DNA of 64,000 nucleotides, taken from NCBI RefSeq assembly GCF_900115245.1, contig NZ_FOVT01000002.1:475440-539439 (forward strand). The letters run 5' to 3'. Below, in pieces: positions 53,234-62,172 of this stretch. The position numbers were made by a program, and so were the translations under genes. The stretch is from Mesorhizobium sp. NFR06 (GTDB lineage: Bacteria; Pseudomonadota; Alphaproteobacteria; Rhizobiales; Rhizobiaceae). The first letter of the stretch is position 1, and each line of letters begins with the position of its first letter. Under the pieces are notes generated by a model, which was not told where the DNA came from, ran no database searches, and saw nothing but the letters and a program-made list of their open reading frames with translations.

Positions 53234-53335
53234 AGCAATTCCAGGAAAGTGTGCAGCGGTTTTCGGTCCGGAATTGCGTCAAAAACAAAAGACAGAGCGG
53301 TTCATCGTTTCCGCGAAACGATGAACCGCTCTATC
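53234..53335. repeat. Dispersed palindromic repeat, subtype A (copy 7, best preserved)
   Basis: GCAATTCC at 53235-53242 pairs with GGAATTGC at 53270-53277. AGAGCGGTTCATCGTTTC (53294-53311) pairs with its complement ending at 53332, an 18-bp stem with a three-base loop. It lies between the convergent protease and deoA genes, and the deoA stop codon (53331-53333) overlaps the last stem bases. Confidence 0.85.
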
Positions 53336-54647
53336 GGGCCAAAATCCGCCTGAGCACGGTCTTCTCGGCGGGCGGCCTGGAAACTCCGATCGTATAGGCA
53401 GCACGCACAGCGGCCGCGGTCGCCTCGGCCTCCGCGTCGGTGCGGGCATGCACCAGCGCCAATGCCTCGCCTGAGCGCGCCTCGGCTCCGACCGGCAACA
53501 GCCTGGTCAAACCGACGCCATGATCGATCTTGTCGTCCGGACGGGAACGGCCGCCGCCAAGCGTGACGACGGCAAGCCCGATATCGCGCGCTGCGATGCC
53601 GGTCACGAACCCGTCCTGTCCTGCTTTTACCGCCAGTTCGACCGGCGCGGTCGGCAGATACTTTTCCGGGTTCTCGATGAAATCGCCCGGTCCGCCAAGC
53701 ACGGACACCATCCGCGCGAAGACGGCGGCCGCCCGGCCGCCAGCAAGCGCTTCGGTGGCGCGCCTAATGCCATCCTGGTTGGATAAAACGAGCCCCGCCG
53801 ACTGCAGCATCTCGGCTGCCAGAGCCAGCGTCACTTCCTCCAGCCGGCGGTCGCGATAGCGGCCGGCGAGGAAATCGACGGCATTCTTCACCTCGACCGC
53901 GTTGCCGGCCGCCGAGGCCAGCGGCTCGTTCATGCCCGTCACCAGCGCCGAGGCATTCAAGCCCGCGCCATTGGCGACCTCGACCAGGCTGTTCGCCAGG
54001 GCGACCGCGTCGCGCGACTTTTCCATGAAGGCACCGTTGCCGACCTTGACGTCGAGCACCAGCGAACCGAGCCCGGCGGCAAGCTTCTTCGACAGGATCG
54101 AGGCAGTGATCAGCGGTATCGATTCGACCGTGCCCGTCACATCGCGGATCGCGTAGAGCCTGCGGTCGGCCGGCGCCAGATCCGCGGTCTGGCCGATGAT
54201 GGCGCAACCGGTCTCGAGCACCGTCTGGCGGAAAAGCGCCACGTCCGGCTGGCTGGCGTAGCCGGGGATGGCATCCATCTTGTCCAGCGTGCCGCCGGTA
54301 TGGCCCAGGCCCCGGCCGGAGACCATCGGCACATAGGCGCCGCAGGCGGCGACGATCGGCGCCAGCATGAGCGAGACATTGTCGCCGACGCCGCCCGTCG
54401 AATGCTTGTCCGTGACCGGGCCCGGCAGGTCGGACCAGTCGAGCACGTCGCCGGAATCGCGCATCGCGATTGTCAGCGCCACCGCTTCCTCGCGGCTCAT
54501 GCCGTTGAGGAAGACGGCCATCGCGAACGCGCCGACCTGCCCTTCGGAGATGGTGCCGGCCGTCAGCCCGGTGACGAAGGCCGCGATCTCGCCGGCTGAG
54601 AGCCTATGGCCGTCGCGCTTGCGGCGAATGATCTCCTGCGGCAGCAT
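53331..54647 (-). CDS. deoA: Thymidine phosphorylase
   Basis: A 438-residue pyrimidine nucleoside phosphorylase that releases thymine or uracil from (deoxy)nucleosides. The signature DKHSTGGVGDNVSLMLAPI and SGRGLGHTGGTLDKMDAI are intact, and the glycine-rich phosphate loop follows. The start MLPQEIIRRKRDG is the first ATG and overlaps the stop of the purine phosphorylase gene by one base. It is the last gene of this transcript, and its stop falls in the adjacent palindromic repeat. Confidence 0.95.
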   Translation of the reverse strand: MLPQEIIRRKRDGHRLSAGEIAAFVTGLTAGTISEGQVGAFAMAVFLNGMSREEAVALTIAMRDSGDVLDWSDLPGPVTDKHSTGGVGDNVSLMLAPIVAACGAYVPMVSGRGLGHTGGTLDKMDAIPGYASQPDVALFRQTVLETGCAIIGQTADLAPADRRLYAIRDVTGTVESIPLITASILSKKLAAGLGSLVLDVKVGNGAFMEKSRDAVALANSLVEVANGAGLNASALVTGMNEPLASAAGNAVEVKNAVDFLAGRYRDRRLEEVTLALAAEMLQSAGLVLSNQDGIRRATEALAGGRAAAVFARMVSVLGGPGDFIENPEKYLPTAPVELAVKAGQDGFVTGIAARDIGLAVVTLGGGRSRPDDKIDHGVGLTRLLPVGAEARSGEALALVHARTDAEAEATAAAVRAAYTIGVSRPPAEKTVLRRILAR

Positions 54648-55450
54648 CAGCCGGGCAAGCCGTCCTGGAAGAGGCGGCGCAGGATCGTCGCCAGCCGTGC
54701 GCCGCCGACCGGCGCCATGTCCTTGGTTTCCTGATGCGAGAGCTCGGCGCCGGTCATGCCGGCCGCCAGGTTGGTGATGACCGAGCAGGCGGCAACCTTG
54801 AGCCCGAGGAAGCGGGCGAGGATGACTTCCGGCACCGTCGACATGCCCACCGCCGTCGCCCCCATGACGCGCGCCATGCGGATCTCGGCCGGCGTCTCGA
54901 AGCACGGTCCGGAAAACCACATGTAGACTCCCTGATGCAGCGCCGTGTCCGTCGCCTTCGCCGCCTTTTCGATCGCGCCACGCAAGCCGGCGTCATAGGC
55001 CTCGGTAAGGCCGACGAAGCGGCGGTCACTCGGCTCGCCGATCAACGGATTGGAGCCGGAAAAATTGATGTGGTCGGTGATCAGCATCACCGAGCCCGGT
55101 CCCATCTGCGGATCGACCGAGCCGGCGGCGTTGGTGAGGATCAGGCGCGAAATGCCGATACCAGCAAGCACCTCCAACGCCGGACGCATCGCCGCCGCGT
55201 TGCCATGCTCGTAATAATGCGCGCGGCCGGACAGCATCAGCACCGGCGTGCCGGCGAAATGCCCGGCCACGACCTCGCCGGCATGCCCGGAAACACCGCT
55301 GCGCGGGAAGCCCGGCAGTTCGGCATAGGAAATACGCCTGGCATCCTTGACCTGGTCGACCAGCCCGCCGAGGCCCGAGCCCAGCACGAGCGCCGCCGCG
55401 GGCGCGAGCCCGTCCAGCCTCTCAACCAGATGATCCAGCGCTTCCTTCAT
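54647..55450 (-). CDS. punA: Purine nucleoside phosphorylase (family 2)
   Basis: A 267-residue enzyme that cleaves purine nucleosides with phosphate. The phosphate-binding LGSGLGGL is near residues 23-30; GHAGEVVAGHF, SGPCFETPAEIRM and VGMSTVPEVILA match the PNP/MTAP family 2. It lies between cdd and deoA and shares a TGATG overlap with deoA. The symbol follows common use for this family; deoD is another name. Confidence 0.9.
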   Translation of the reverse strand: MKEALDHLVERLDGLAPAAALVLGSGLGGLVDQVKDARRISYAELPGFPRSGVSGHAGEVVAGHFAGTPVLMLSGRAHYYEHGNAAAMRPALEVLAGIGISRLILTNAAGSVDPQMGPGSVMLITDHINFSGSNPLIGEPSDRRFVGLTEAYDAGLRGAIEKAAKATDTALHQGVYMWFSGPCFETPAEIRMARVMGATAVGMSTVPEVILARFLGLKVAACSVITNLAAGMTGAELSHQETKDMAPVGGARLATILRRLFQDGLPG

Positions 55451-55463
55451 TTCAGCCCGTTCC

Positions 55464-55856
55464 TCATTTCAAGATGTCGCCCCTGAAGCCGTAAGGCAGC
55501 ATGTCGCCCATGGTCACAGTCTCGGCCACACCGCTGTTGTCGCAAAGATAGAGCTTTGTCTCCGGTCGGCAGAATTCCGCCAGTCGCTGCCGGCAGCCGC
55601 CGCAAGGCGGGCATTTGGCCATGCGTTCGGCAATCACCGCGATTTCCACGATCTTGCCGCCGCCGCCCATGACATAGTGGCCGAGCGCCGTCGTCTCGGC
55701 GCACCAGCCCTCGGGGTAGGACGCCACCTCGATGTTGGCGCCGGTGAAGACGCGTCCATCCTCGGTGCGAAGCGCCGCGCCCACCGGGAATTTCGAATAG
55801 GGTGCGTAAGCCTTGGCCATCGCCGACTTCGCAGCCTCGAACAGATCATGCGACAT
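55464..55856 (-). CDS. cdd: Cytidine deaminase
   Basis: A 130-residue zinc enzyme converting cytidine to uridine. The catalytic CAETTAL (Cys, Glu) and CPPCGGCRQRL (two Cys) motifs are complete. The ATG at 55856 is preferred over 55886 because GGGAGAG lies just upstream of it. It sits between the ABC transporter and phosphorylase genes, as in nucleoside salvage operons. Confidence 0.9.
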   Translation of the reverse strand: MSHDLFEAAKSAMAKAYAPYSKFPVGAALRTEDGRVFTGANIEVASYPEGWCAETTALGHYVMGGGGKIVEIAVIAERMAKCPPCGGCRQRLAEFCRPETKLYLCDNSGVAETVTMGDMLPYGFRGDILK

Positions 55857-55917
55857 CCGGTTCTTCTCTCCCACGATCTTGTTCAAATGCCGGTCGCTGC
55901 CGGACGAGAGTCCAGCC

Positions 55918-56889
55918 TCAGCGTTCCTTGACGTAGGGCACGCCGCCGGCGCGCGGCGGAATAGCCTTACCGATGAAGCCCGCCAGCAGGATGACGGTCA
56001 GCACATAGGGCAGCGCCTGCATGAATTGCACGGGCACCTTGCCGATGATCGGCAGCGGCGAGCCCTGCAGGCGAATGGCCGCTGCGTCGAGAAAGCCGAA
56101 CAAAAGGCAGGCGAACATGGCGTTGACCGGCTTCCACTTGGCGAAGATGAGCGCGGCAAGCGCGATATAGCCCTTGCCTGCTGTCATATCCTTCACGAAG
56201 CCGCCGTTTTGCACCATGGACAGGTACGCGCCGGCCACGCCGGTGAGGATGCCGGTGCAAATGAGCGCGCGATACCGCAGCCAGGCGACCGAGATGCCGG
56301 CGGTGTCGACGGCGGCCGGGTTTTCGCCGACCGCGCGCAAACGCAGGCCGAAACGGGTGCGGAACAGCACCCACCAGGTGATGGGCACCATGGCGAAGGC
56401 GAAATAGACCAGGATCGAGTGACCGGAAATCAGTTCGTCATAGATCGGTCCGATGATCGGCACATCCCTCATCGCATCGGCGCCGGGCCAGTTGATCGCC
56501 TCGAAGCGCTCGCCAGGCTGCAGCGCCGGCGTGCGCCCGCCCTGCTGGAACCAGGCCTGGCCGAGAATGATGGTCGACCCGGCCGCGATGAAATTGATCG
56601 CCACGCCGGAAACGATCTGGTTGCCGCGATGCGTGATCGAAGCGAAGCCGTGCACCAGCGCGAAGGCAACCGAGATCAGGATCGCCATGCCGAGGCCGAT
56701 CAGCGCCGAATGAAAGACGGCTGCCGCGGAGGCGCCGGCAAAGGCGCCGACCAGCATCTTGCCTTCAAGCCCGATGTCGAAGATGCCGGCCCGTTCCGAA
56801 TATAGGCCCGCCAGGCAGGCGAGCAGCAGCGGCACCGAAAGGCGGATGGTCGAGTCCAGCACCTGGATGATTGCGTTGAACGTGTCCAT
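55918..56889 (-). CDS. Nucleoside ABC transporter permease 2 (BMP family)
   Basis: A 323-residue permease of about eight to ten helices, of the ribose/BMP class. GLYSERAGIFDIGLEGKML is the typical N-terminal segment, and RAVGENPAAVDTAGISV and AGKGYIALAALIFAKWKP complete the signature. It pairs with the permease encoded one base upstream. The start MDTFNAIIQVLD is used; a longer version would be mostly shadow of the upstream gene. Confidence 0.9.
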   Translation of the reverse strand: MDTFNAIIQVLDSTIRLSVPLLLACLAGLYSERAGIFDIGLEGKMLVGAFAGASAAAVFHSALIGLGMAILISVAFALVHGFASITHRGNQIVSGVAINFIAAGSTIILGQAWFQQGGRTPALQPGERFEAINWPGADAMRDVPIIGPIYDELISGHSILVYFAFAMVPITWWVLFRTRFGLRLRAVGENPAAVDTAGISVAWLRYRALICTGILTGVAGAYLSMVQNGGFVKDMTAGKGYIALAALIFAKWKPVNAMFACLLFGFLDAAAIRLQGSPLPIIGKVPVQFMQALPYVLTVILLAGFIGKAIPPRAGGVPYVKER

Positions 56890-56890
56890 C

Positions 56891-58030
56891 TCAGGCCCCC
56901 GTCCCCTTGACCGCCTGCATGCCGACCGACTTCGGGCTGAAAGAGGCGAAAAGCGTCTGGATATAAGGCCTGAACATATGCTCAAGCGCGCCGGCGAAGA
57001 GGATGACCAGGCCCTGGATGATGACGATCATGTCGCGGCTGATTGCCGGCATCTCGAAGGCGAGTTCGGCGCCGCCCTGGTAGAGCATGCCGAACAGGAT
57101 CGCCGCCAGCACGATGCCGACCGGATGCAGCCTGCCCATCAGCGCGACCGCGATGCCGACATAACCGGCGCCGGAAACGAAATCGATCGCGACATTGTGT
57201 TGATCGCCCATTACCGGGTTGAGCGCCATCATGCCGGCCAGCGCGCCCGAAATCATCATCGCGGTGATGATGATGCGGGTTTCCGAGATCCCGGCATAGC
57301 GCGCCGCCTTCGGGCTGTGGCCATAGGTGCGCATCTCATAGCCGAGCCTGGTGCGCCAGATCAAAAGCCAGACCAGGAAGGCCATGACCAGCGCCAGCAG
57401 GAAGCAGATGTTGAGCGGCGCCGAGCGGATCTTGGCGCCGAACAGTTCGATGATCCAGTTGAGCTTCGGCAACTCCGCGCCGGCGAGGAAATTGCGCGTC
57501 TGCGGCGCCTGCGAGCCGGCCGGCTTCAGCGCACCGACCAGCAGATAGACCATCACCGAGGCGGCGATGAAGTTGAACATGATGGTGGTGATGACGATGT
57601 GTGAGCCGCGCTTGGCCTGCAGGTAGGCCGGGATCAGGCCCCAGAGCGCGCCGAACGCGGCCGCGGCCACGATCGCCATCGGAAAGATCACCCACCAAGG
57701 CAATGTGCTGTCGAAACTGAGGCAGACCAGCGCAATGCCCAGGCCGCCTATATACGCCTGGCCTTCGGTGCCGATGTTGAACAGGCTGCAGTGTGCCGCC
57801 ACCGCAACCGAAAGCCCGGTGAAGATGAAGGTGGTGGCATAGAACAGGGTGAAGGCGATGCCCGTGCCCTTGCCGAAGGCGCCTTCGACCAGGATGACGG
57901 CGGCGCGAAGAGGGTTTTCCCCGACCAGCAAGACGACGAAACCGGCGACGATGAAGGCCACCGACAGGTTGATCAGCGGGATCAACCCGTAGTCGGCCCA
58001 GGCCGGCAGCTTGGCGTAAGGCGTGCTCAT
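56891..58030 (-). CDS. Nucleoside ABC transporter permease 1 (BMP family)
   Basis: A 379-residue permease. It contains HCSLFNIGTEGQAYIGGLG, the usual segment of the first permease, and YGHSPKAARYAGI in the middle. About ten membrane segments are predicted. Its start overlaps the end of the ATPase gene by four bases. With permease 2 and the duplicated ATPase it forms an importer of the bacterial nucleoside type. Confidence 0.9.
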   Translation of the reverse strand: MSTPYAKLPAWADYGLIPLINLSVAFIVAGFVVLLVGENPLRAAVILVEGAFGKGTGIAFTLFYATTFIFTGLSVAVAAHCSLFNIGTEGQAYIGGLGIALVCLSFDSTLPWWVIFPMAIVAAAAFGALWGLIPAYLQAKRGSHIVITTIMFNFIAASVMVYLLVGALKPAGSQAPQTRNFLAGAELPKLNWIIELFGAKIRSAPLNICFLLALVMAFLVWLLIWRTRLGYEMRTYGHSPKAARYAGISETRIIITAMMISGALAGMMALNPVMGDQHNVAIDFVSGAGYVGIAVALMGRLHPVGIVLAAILFGMLYQGGAELAFEMPAISRDMIVIIQGLVILFAGALEHMFRPYIQTLFASFSPKSVGMQAVKGTGA

Positions 58031-59559
58031 TGCGCGGCCTCCTGGTGCTCGACGCCGGCCATCAGCAGGCCAAGCTCACCTTCGGTCGCGTCCGGGCCGC
58101 GCTCGCCCACGACACGGCCGGCAAACATCACCAGGATGCGGTCGGAGAGCGAGCGGATCTCGTCGAGCTCGACCGACACCACCAGCACGGCCTTGCCCTG
58201 ATCGCGCATGGCTATCAGCCGCTTGTGGATGAACTCGATGGCGCCGACATCGACGCCCCGCGTCGGCTGGCCGACGATCAACACACCGGGATCTTGCTCC
58301 ATTTCCCGCGCCAACACGATCTTCTGCTGGTTGCCGCCGGAGAAATTGGCTGTCCTCAACCGCGGATTGCCGGGGCGGATGTCGTATTTCTCGATCTTTT
58401 CCTTCGCGTCGGCCATGATGGCATCGACGTTGAGGAACGGTCCCTTCAGGTAGCGCTCGTCGTCGTGATAGCCGAGGATCGAATTCTCGTTCTCCTCGAA
58501 GGCGAGCACCAGCCCGACATGATGGCGGTCCTCCGGCACGTGGGCGAGGCCCCGGTCGCGCAATTCGCCGGGGTCGGCCTTGCCGGTGAGGTCGATCGGC
58601 TTGCCGTCGAGCGTCACCTCGCCGGAGACCGCGTGCCTGATGCCGGAGATCGCCTCCAGCAGTTCCGACTGGCCGTTGCCGGCAACGCCGGCAATGCCGA
58701 CGATCTCGCCGCCGCGTACGTCGAAGGAGACATTGTCGACCATGGTGACGCCGCGCGAATCCTTGACCGTCAGGTTCTTGACCGAGAGTTTTATCGCGCC
58801 GGCTTCCGACTCACCCTTCTCGACCCGCAGAAGCACGCGACGGCCCACCATCAGTTCGGCCAATTCGCCGACGGTGGTTTCCTTCGTCACCCGGGTCGCC
58901 ACCATCGTGCCCTGGCGCATCACCGAAACCGTGTCGGTGATGGCCATGATCTCGCGCAATTTGTGTGTGATCAGGACAATGGTTTTCCCCTGCTCCTTCA
59001 ATTGCTTGAGGATGCGGAAAAGGTGATCGGCCTCGGCCGGCGTCAGCACCCCGGTCGGCTCGTCGAGGATCAGGATCTCGGCGCCGCGATAGAGCGCCTT
59101 GAGGATTTCCACGCGCTGCTGGAGGCCGACCGGCAGTTCCTCGATGACGGCGTCCGGATCGACCTCGAGGCCGTATTCCCGCTCCAGCCGGTCGAGCTCC
59201 GAGCGCGCCTTGGCGATGCTGCTCTTCAACAGCGCATCGGTTTCGGCGCCGAGGATGATGTTTTCCAGCACCGTGAAATTGTCGACCAGCATGAAGTGCT
59301 GGTGCACCATGCCGATGCCGAGCGCGATCGCATCGTTGGACGTATGGATCGACGCCGGCTTGCCGCCGACGTGGATTTCGCCGCTGTCGGCCTGGTAGAA
59401 GCCATAGAGGATCGACATCAGCGTCGACTTGCCGGCGCCGTTCTCGCCGACAATGCCGTGGATGGTGCCGCGCGCTACTTGCAGGTTGATGTCTCGATTG
59501 GCGCGCACGGCGCCAAAGCTCTTGTTGATGCCTATGAGCTCGATTGCGGCTTGCGCCAT
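58027..59559 (-). CDS. Nucleoside ABC transporter ATPase, duplicated (MglA-like)
   Basis: A 510-residue ATPase with two ABC modules. The first has Walker A GENGAGKST (near residues 38-46) and signature LPVGLQQRVEI. The second module lacks a classical Walker A (AGNGQSELL) but has SGGNQQKIVLAREM and DVGAIEFI. This asymmetry is normal for the sugar/nucleoside class. It is the first gene of the operon ATPase-permease-permease-cdd-PNP-deoA. Confidence 0.9.
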   Translation of the reverse strand: MAQAAIELIGINKSFGAVRANRDINLQVARGTIHGIVGENGAGKSTLMSILYGFYQADSGEIHVGGKPASIHTSNDAIALGIGMVHQHFMLVDNFTVLENIILGAETDALLKSSIAKARSELDRLEREYGLEVDPDAVIEELPVGLQQRVEILKALYRGAEILILDEPTGVLTPAEADHLFRILKQLKEQGKTIVLITHKLREIMAITDTVSVMRQGTMVATRVTKETTVGELAELMVGRRVLLRVEKGESEAGAIKLSVKNLTVKDSRGVTMVDNVSFDVRGGEIVGIAGVAGNGQSELLEAISGIRHAVSGEVTLDGKPIDLTGKADPGELRDRGLAHVPEDRHHVGLVLAFEENENSILGYHDDERYLKGPFLNVDAIMADAKEKIEKYDIRPGNPRLRTANFSGGNQQKIVLAREMEQDPGVLIVGQPTRGVDVGAIEFIHKRLIAMRDQGKAVLVVSVELDEIRSLSDRILVMFAGRVVGERGPDATEGELGLLMAGVEHQEAAQ

Positions 59560-59679
59560 GCAGCCTGTCCCACTCTTTATTTTTTATCGCTTGGTCAAAA
59601 TGCCTAGCATGATGCCCAGCCCGTGCCAATTGGCCTTTCACTCTCGACAAATCCCCGCGCCCTTGTCAATTTCGAACGT

Positions 59680-59777
59680 GAGCAGGTTCCGCAAAAGTGT
59701 CCCACGGTTTTGCGATCAGAACCTGCGAGAACCAACAGAGCACAACCAGATATTCGTGGGCACCCCACGAATATCTG
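59680..59777. repeat. Dispersed palindromic repeat, divergent copy (copy 10)
   Basis: GAGCAGGTTCC, with AAAAGTGTCCCACGG and AGAACCTGC, follows the subtype A plan with different arms. CAGATATTCGTGGG (59747-59760) pairs with its complement at 59764-59777 around CAC. It lies upstream of the ABC operon and before slyX. Confidence 0.65.
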
Positions 59778-59817
59778 CCTAGGTGGAAGCTTCACATTCG
59801 CAAGGTCGGGGTTTTGC

Positions 59818-60027
59818 ATGGCCATGCCCGATGATCGGCTGACGACGCTGGAAATCCGCGCCGCCGAACAGGAAAAGACCATAGAGGAGCTGTCAGGCCA
59901 GATCGCCGAGCAGTGGAAGGTGATCGAGCGCATGGAGCGCAAGCTCGCTGCCCTGACCGACCGGTTCCTGCAATTGGAGGAGCAGTCCGCCCCCGATGTG
60001 CCGGTGACCAAGCCGCCGCACTGGTGA
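59818..60027 (+). CDS. slyX: SlyX-like coiled-coil protein
   Basis: A 69-residue protein of the SlyX family, a short coiled coil (TTLEIRAAEQEKTIEELSGQ and onward) that ends PPHW, close to the usual PPHY. Family function is unknown. The ATG at 59818 starts MAMPDDRL. It is 22 bases from the next gene, so the two are probably co-transcribed. It is on the opposite strand to the nucleoside transporter, downstream of a palindromic repeat. Confidence 0.75.
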   Translation: MAMPDDRLTTLEIRAAEQEKTIEELSGQIAEQWKVIERMERKLAALTDRFLQLEEQSAPDVPVTKPPHW

Positions 60028-60048
60028 GGAGCAGGGGAGAAGACGGCC

Positions 60049-60456
60049 ATGTCCAGCGAAAGCGACCGCGTCGCCCGGGCCGGCGACTATGTCTTTGGCC
60101 TGATGAACGACAGGGAACGTGCCCGCGCCGAGCGCGACCTCGAGATCGATCCCGCCTTTCGCGACATGGTGCTGCGGCTCGACGAGCGCTTGCGCGCCCT
60201 CAATTCCGTGGCGCCCGGCAGGCGCGCAAACCACTGGGAACTGATCAGCCGACGTCTTGCCGAATTGCCGCAGATGCAGACGCGGCTCGCCGGTTCTGCC
60301 TCCCCTGAAGTGGAGCCGCCGCCGATGATGATCCATCGGCTCGAGCGCAAGCCCTACGGCATCGGTCCGCACTCCCTCGGCGGCAGGCTTGGCCTCGTCA
60401 TTGCGCTTGCCCTGGTCGCCGCCTTCGCGCTCGGCTATCTCGCCGGCACGCTATAG
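60049..60456 (+). CDS. Anti-sigma factor-like membrane protein (RskA/zinc-finger-less type)
   Basis: A 135-residue protein. The N-terminal part (ARAGDYVFGLMNDRERARAERDLE) resembles the helical sigma-binding domain of RskA-type anti-sigma factors. A single membrane helix near residues 112-133 (LGLVIALALVAAFALGYLAG) follows, with almost no periplasmic part. No sigma factor gene lies nearby, so this is an orphan and the call rests on the pattern only. It is co-directional with slyX and ends in front of a palindromic repeat. Confidence 0.5.
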   Translation: MSSESDRVARAGDYVFGLMNDRERARAERDLEIDPAFRDMVLRLDERLRALNSVAPGRRANHWELISRRLAELPQMQTRLAGSASPEVEPPPMMIHRLERKPYGIGPHSLGGRLGLVIALALVAAFALGYLAGTL

Positions 60457-60540
60457 GAGCAATACCAGGAAAACTTCGCAGCGGTTGAGGCTCGGCGCCT
60501 CAATGCAGCGTTCGGCTGGAATTGCCTCAAAGTAGAGATC
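60457..60540. repeat. Dispersed palindromic repeat, subtype A variant (copy 8)
   Basis: It begins GAGCAATACCAGGAAAACTT, with a TTGAGGCTCGGCGCCTCAA hairpin, then GGAATTGCC. It directly follows the anti-sigma-like stop. The stop codon of the convergent acetyltransferase (60527-60529) lies inside it. Confidence 0.7.
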
Positions 60541-60985
60541 GCGACATCAGAAGCATCGGCGCGCCGTCCTGTTGAAAGGCCTCGACCGCAGCCCATCCGA
60601 GCGCTTCGTAGAAGCCGCGCGCCTGCCATGTATAGAGGTGGAGCGTGCCGACACCGACCGACGCGGCATAGGTCTCGACGGCTCTGACCAGCGCGGTGCC
60701 GACTCCTCTGCCGCGATATGCCTCCGCGACGATCAGCCCGGCCAACCACGGCGTCAGATGGTGCGGCGAATCGATTTCATTGCGCACGAGAAGGCAGCTT
60801 CCAACAGGCTGGCCTTGTTCGCGAGCCACGAAGGCCGCCTCGAAGCCGTCGCTGGCGATAAGTCCGCGCAACCCGGCGATGTCGTCATCGAGTGTCCGAT
60901 CCGAGCCTTCAAAGAAAGCCTCGAACCGCAGCCGTGCGATCACCTCGACGTCGCCTTGCGCCATGGCTTCGATTGTCGGTCGCAC
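60527..60985 (-). CDS. GNAT family N-acetyltransferase
   Basis: A 152-residue acetyltransferase. The acetyl-CoA-binding motif is VAEAYRGRGVGTALV (about residues 86-100), followed by LYTWQARGFYEALGW. The C terminus (MSRSLL) is partly encoded by the adjacent repeat. Substrate is unknown. It lies between the anti-sigma-like gene and the BMP-binding protein gene on the minus strand, separated from the latter by a strong terminator. Confidence 0.85.
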   Translation of the reverse strand: MRPTIEAMAQGDVEVIARLRFEAFFEGSDRTLDDDIAGLRGLIASDGFEAAFVAREQGQPVGSCLLVRNEIDSPHHLTPWLAGLIVAEAYRGRGVGTALVRAVETYAASVGVGTLHLYTWQARGFYEALGWAAVEAFQQDGAPMLLMSRSLL

Positions 60986-61004
60986 GATCTCACCTCCAAA
61001 ACGA

Positions 61005-61030
61005 AACCGCCGGGCGATCGCCCGGCGGTT
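61005..61030 (-). terminator. 26-bp perfect palindrome, terminator of the binding-protein gene
   Basis: AACCGCCGGGCGAT (61005-61018) followed by its own complement forms a perfect palindrome. On the minus strand it follows the stop of the substrate-binding protein gene and is followed by TTTCGTTTT. Confidence 0.8.
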
Positions 61031-61052
61031 CCAATCCTGATTCGGCTGCCGA

Positions 61053-62042
61053 TCAATAGGGGCAGGCGTTGTCTGCGGTATAATCGTGGACCTGTATTTT
61101 GCCGGCGATGATGTCGGCCTTGGCCTTTTCGACGGCGGCCTTCATCTCATCGGTGACCAGAGCCTTGTTGTTGTCGTCCATGGCATAGTCGACGCCGCCC
61201 TCCTTCAGGCCGAGGTTCTCGAGGCCACCCTTGAAGGTGCCGTTCTTGCCGTCCATGAAGGCGTTGTACACGGCAACGTCGACGCGCTTCATCATCGAAG
61301 TCAGCACCTTGCCGGGTTGCAGGCCATTCTGGTTGGAATCGACGCCGATGCCGAGCTTGCCGGCATCCGCTGCGGCCTGCAGCACGCCGACGCCGGTGCC
61401 GCCGGCAGCGGCGTAGACCACGTCGGCGCCCTGGTCGATCTGCGTCTTGGCGATCTCGCCACCCTTGGCCGGGTCGTTCCAGGCGGCCGGCGTGTCGCCG
61501 GTCATGTTCTGGATGACGTCGGTCGCGCCGGCCGACTTGGCGCCGCCGACATAGCCGCATTCGAACTTGCGGATCAGCGGGATGTCCATGCCGCCGACGA
61601 AGCCGACCTTCTTCGACTTCGAGGCCATCGCCGCCAGGATGCCAACGAGGTAGGAGCCTTCGTTCTCCTTGAATACCAGCGAGCGGACATTGGGCAGGTC
61701 GACGGCATCGTCGATGATGGCGAAGTTGAGGTCGGGATATTCGGCCGCGACCTTCTTCAGCGCATCCTCCCAGGCAAAGCCGGCCATGACGATCGGGTTG
61801 CGGCCGTCCTCGGCGAATCGGCGCAGCGCCTGCTCGCGTTGCGAGGCGTTGGAGACTTCGAACTCGACGTAAGCCACGCCGGTTTCGGTCTTGAACTTCT
61901 CGGCGCCGTGATAGGCAGCCTCGTTGAAGGATTTGTCGAACTTGCCGCCGAGATCGTAGAGGATGGCCGGTTGCACATCCGCGGCGAAGGCCGGAAGAAC
62001 CATTGCTGTTGCGGCCAGAAGGCCGAGAACGATACGTTTCAT
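61053..62042 (-). CDS. BMP family nucleoside-binding protein
   Basis: A 329-residue periplasmic binding protein of the basic membrane protein class. A signal peptide ends near LPAFA. The mature part shows LGGKFDKSFNEAAYHGAE, VGFVGGMDIPLIRKFECGY and DVVYAAAGGTGVGVLQAA, typical of nucleoside-binding members. It is probably the binding protein for the BMP-type transporter (58027-59559 and beyond), although three unrelated genes stand between. The ATG at 62042 is chosen; an ATG three codons earlier also exists. Confidence 0.85.
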   Translation of the reverse strand: MKRIVLGLLAATAMVLPAFAADVQPAILYDLGGKFDKSFNEAAYHGAEKFKTETGVAYVEFEVSNASQREQALRRFAEDGRNPIVMAGFAWEDALKKVAAEYPDLNFAIIDDAVDLPNVRSLVFKENEGSYLVGILAAMASKSKKVGFVGGMDIPLIRKFECGYVGGAKSAGATDVIQNMTGDTPAAWNDPAKGGEIAKTQIDQGADVVYAAAGGTGVGVLQAAADAGKLGIGVDSNQNGLQPGKVLTSMMKRVDVAVYNAFMDGKNGTFKGGLENLGLKEGGVDYAMDDNNKALVTDEMKAAVEKAKADIIAGKIQVHDYTADNACPY

Positions 62043-62172
62043 ATGATCCACACCCTGTCGGTTATTTTTCCGTTGTGTACCGCCTGCCTGCCCGGTTCTC
62101 CGGCGGGCCTGCGACGCCAGGCAGGAAGTGTCTTGCCCCTCCCGCTCGCGGCCAATCTGGCACGGCCCGAAA

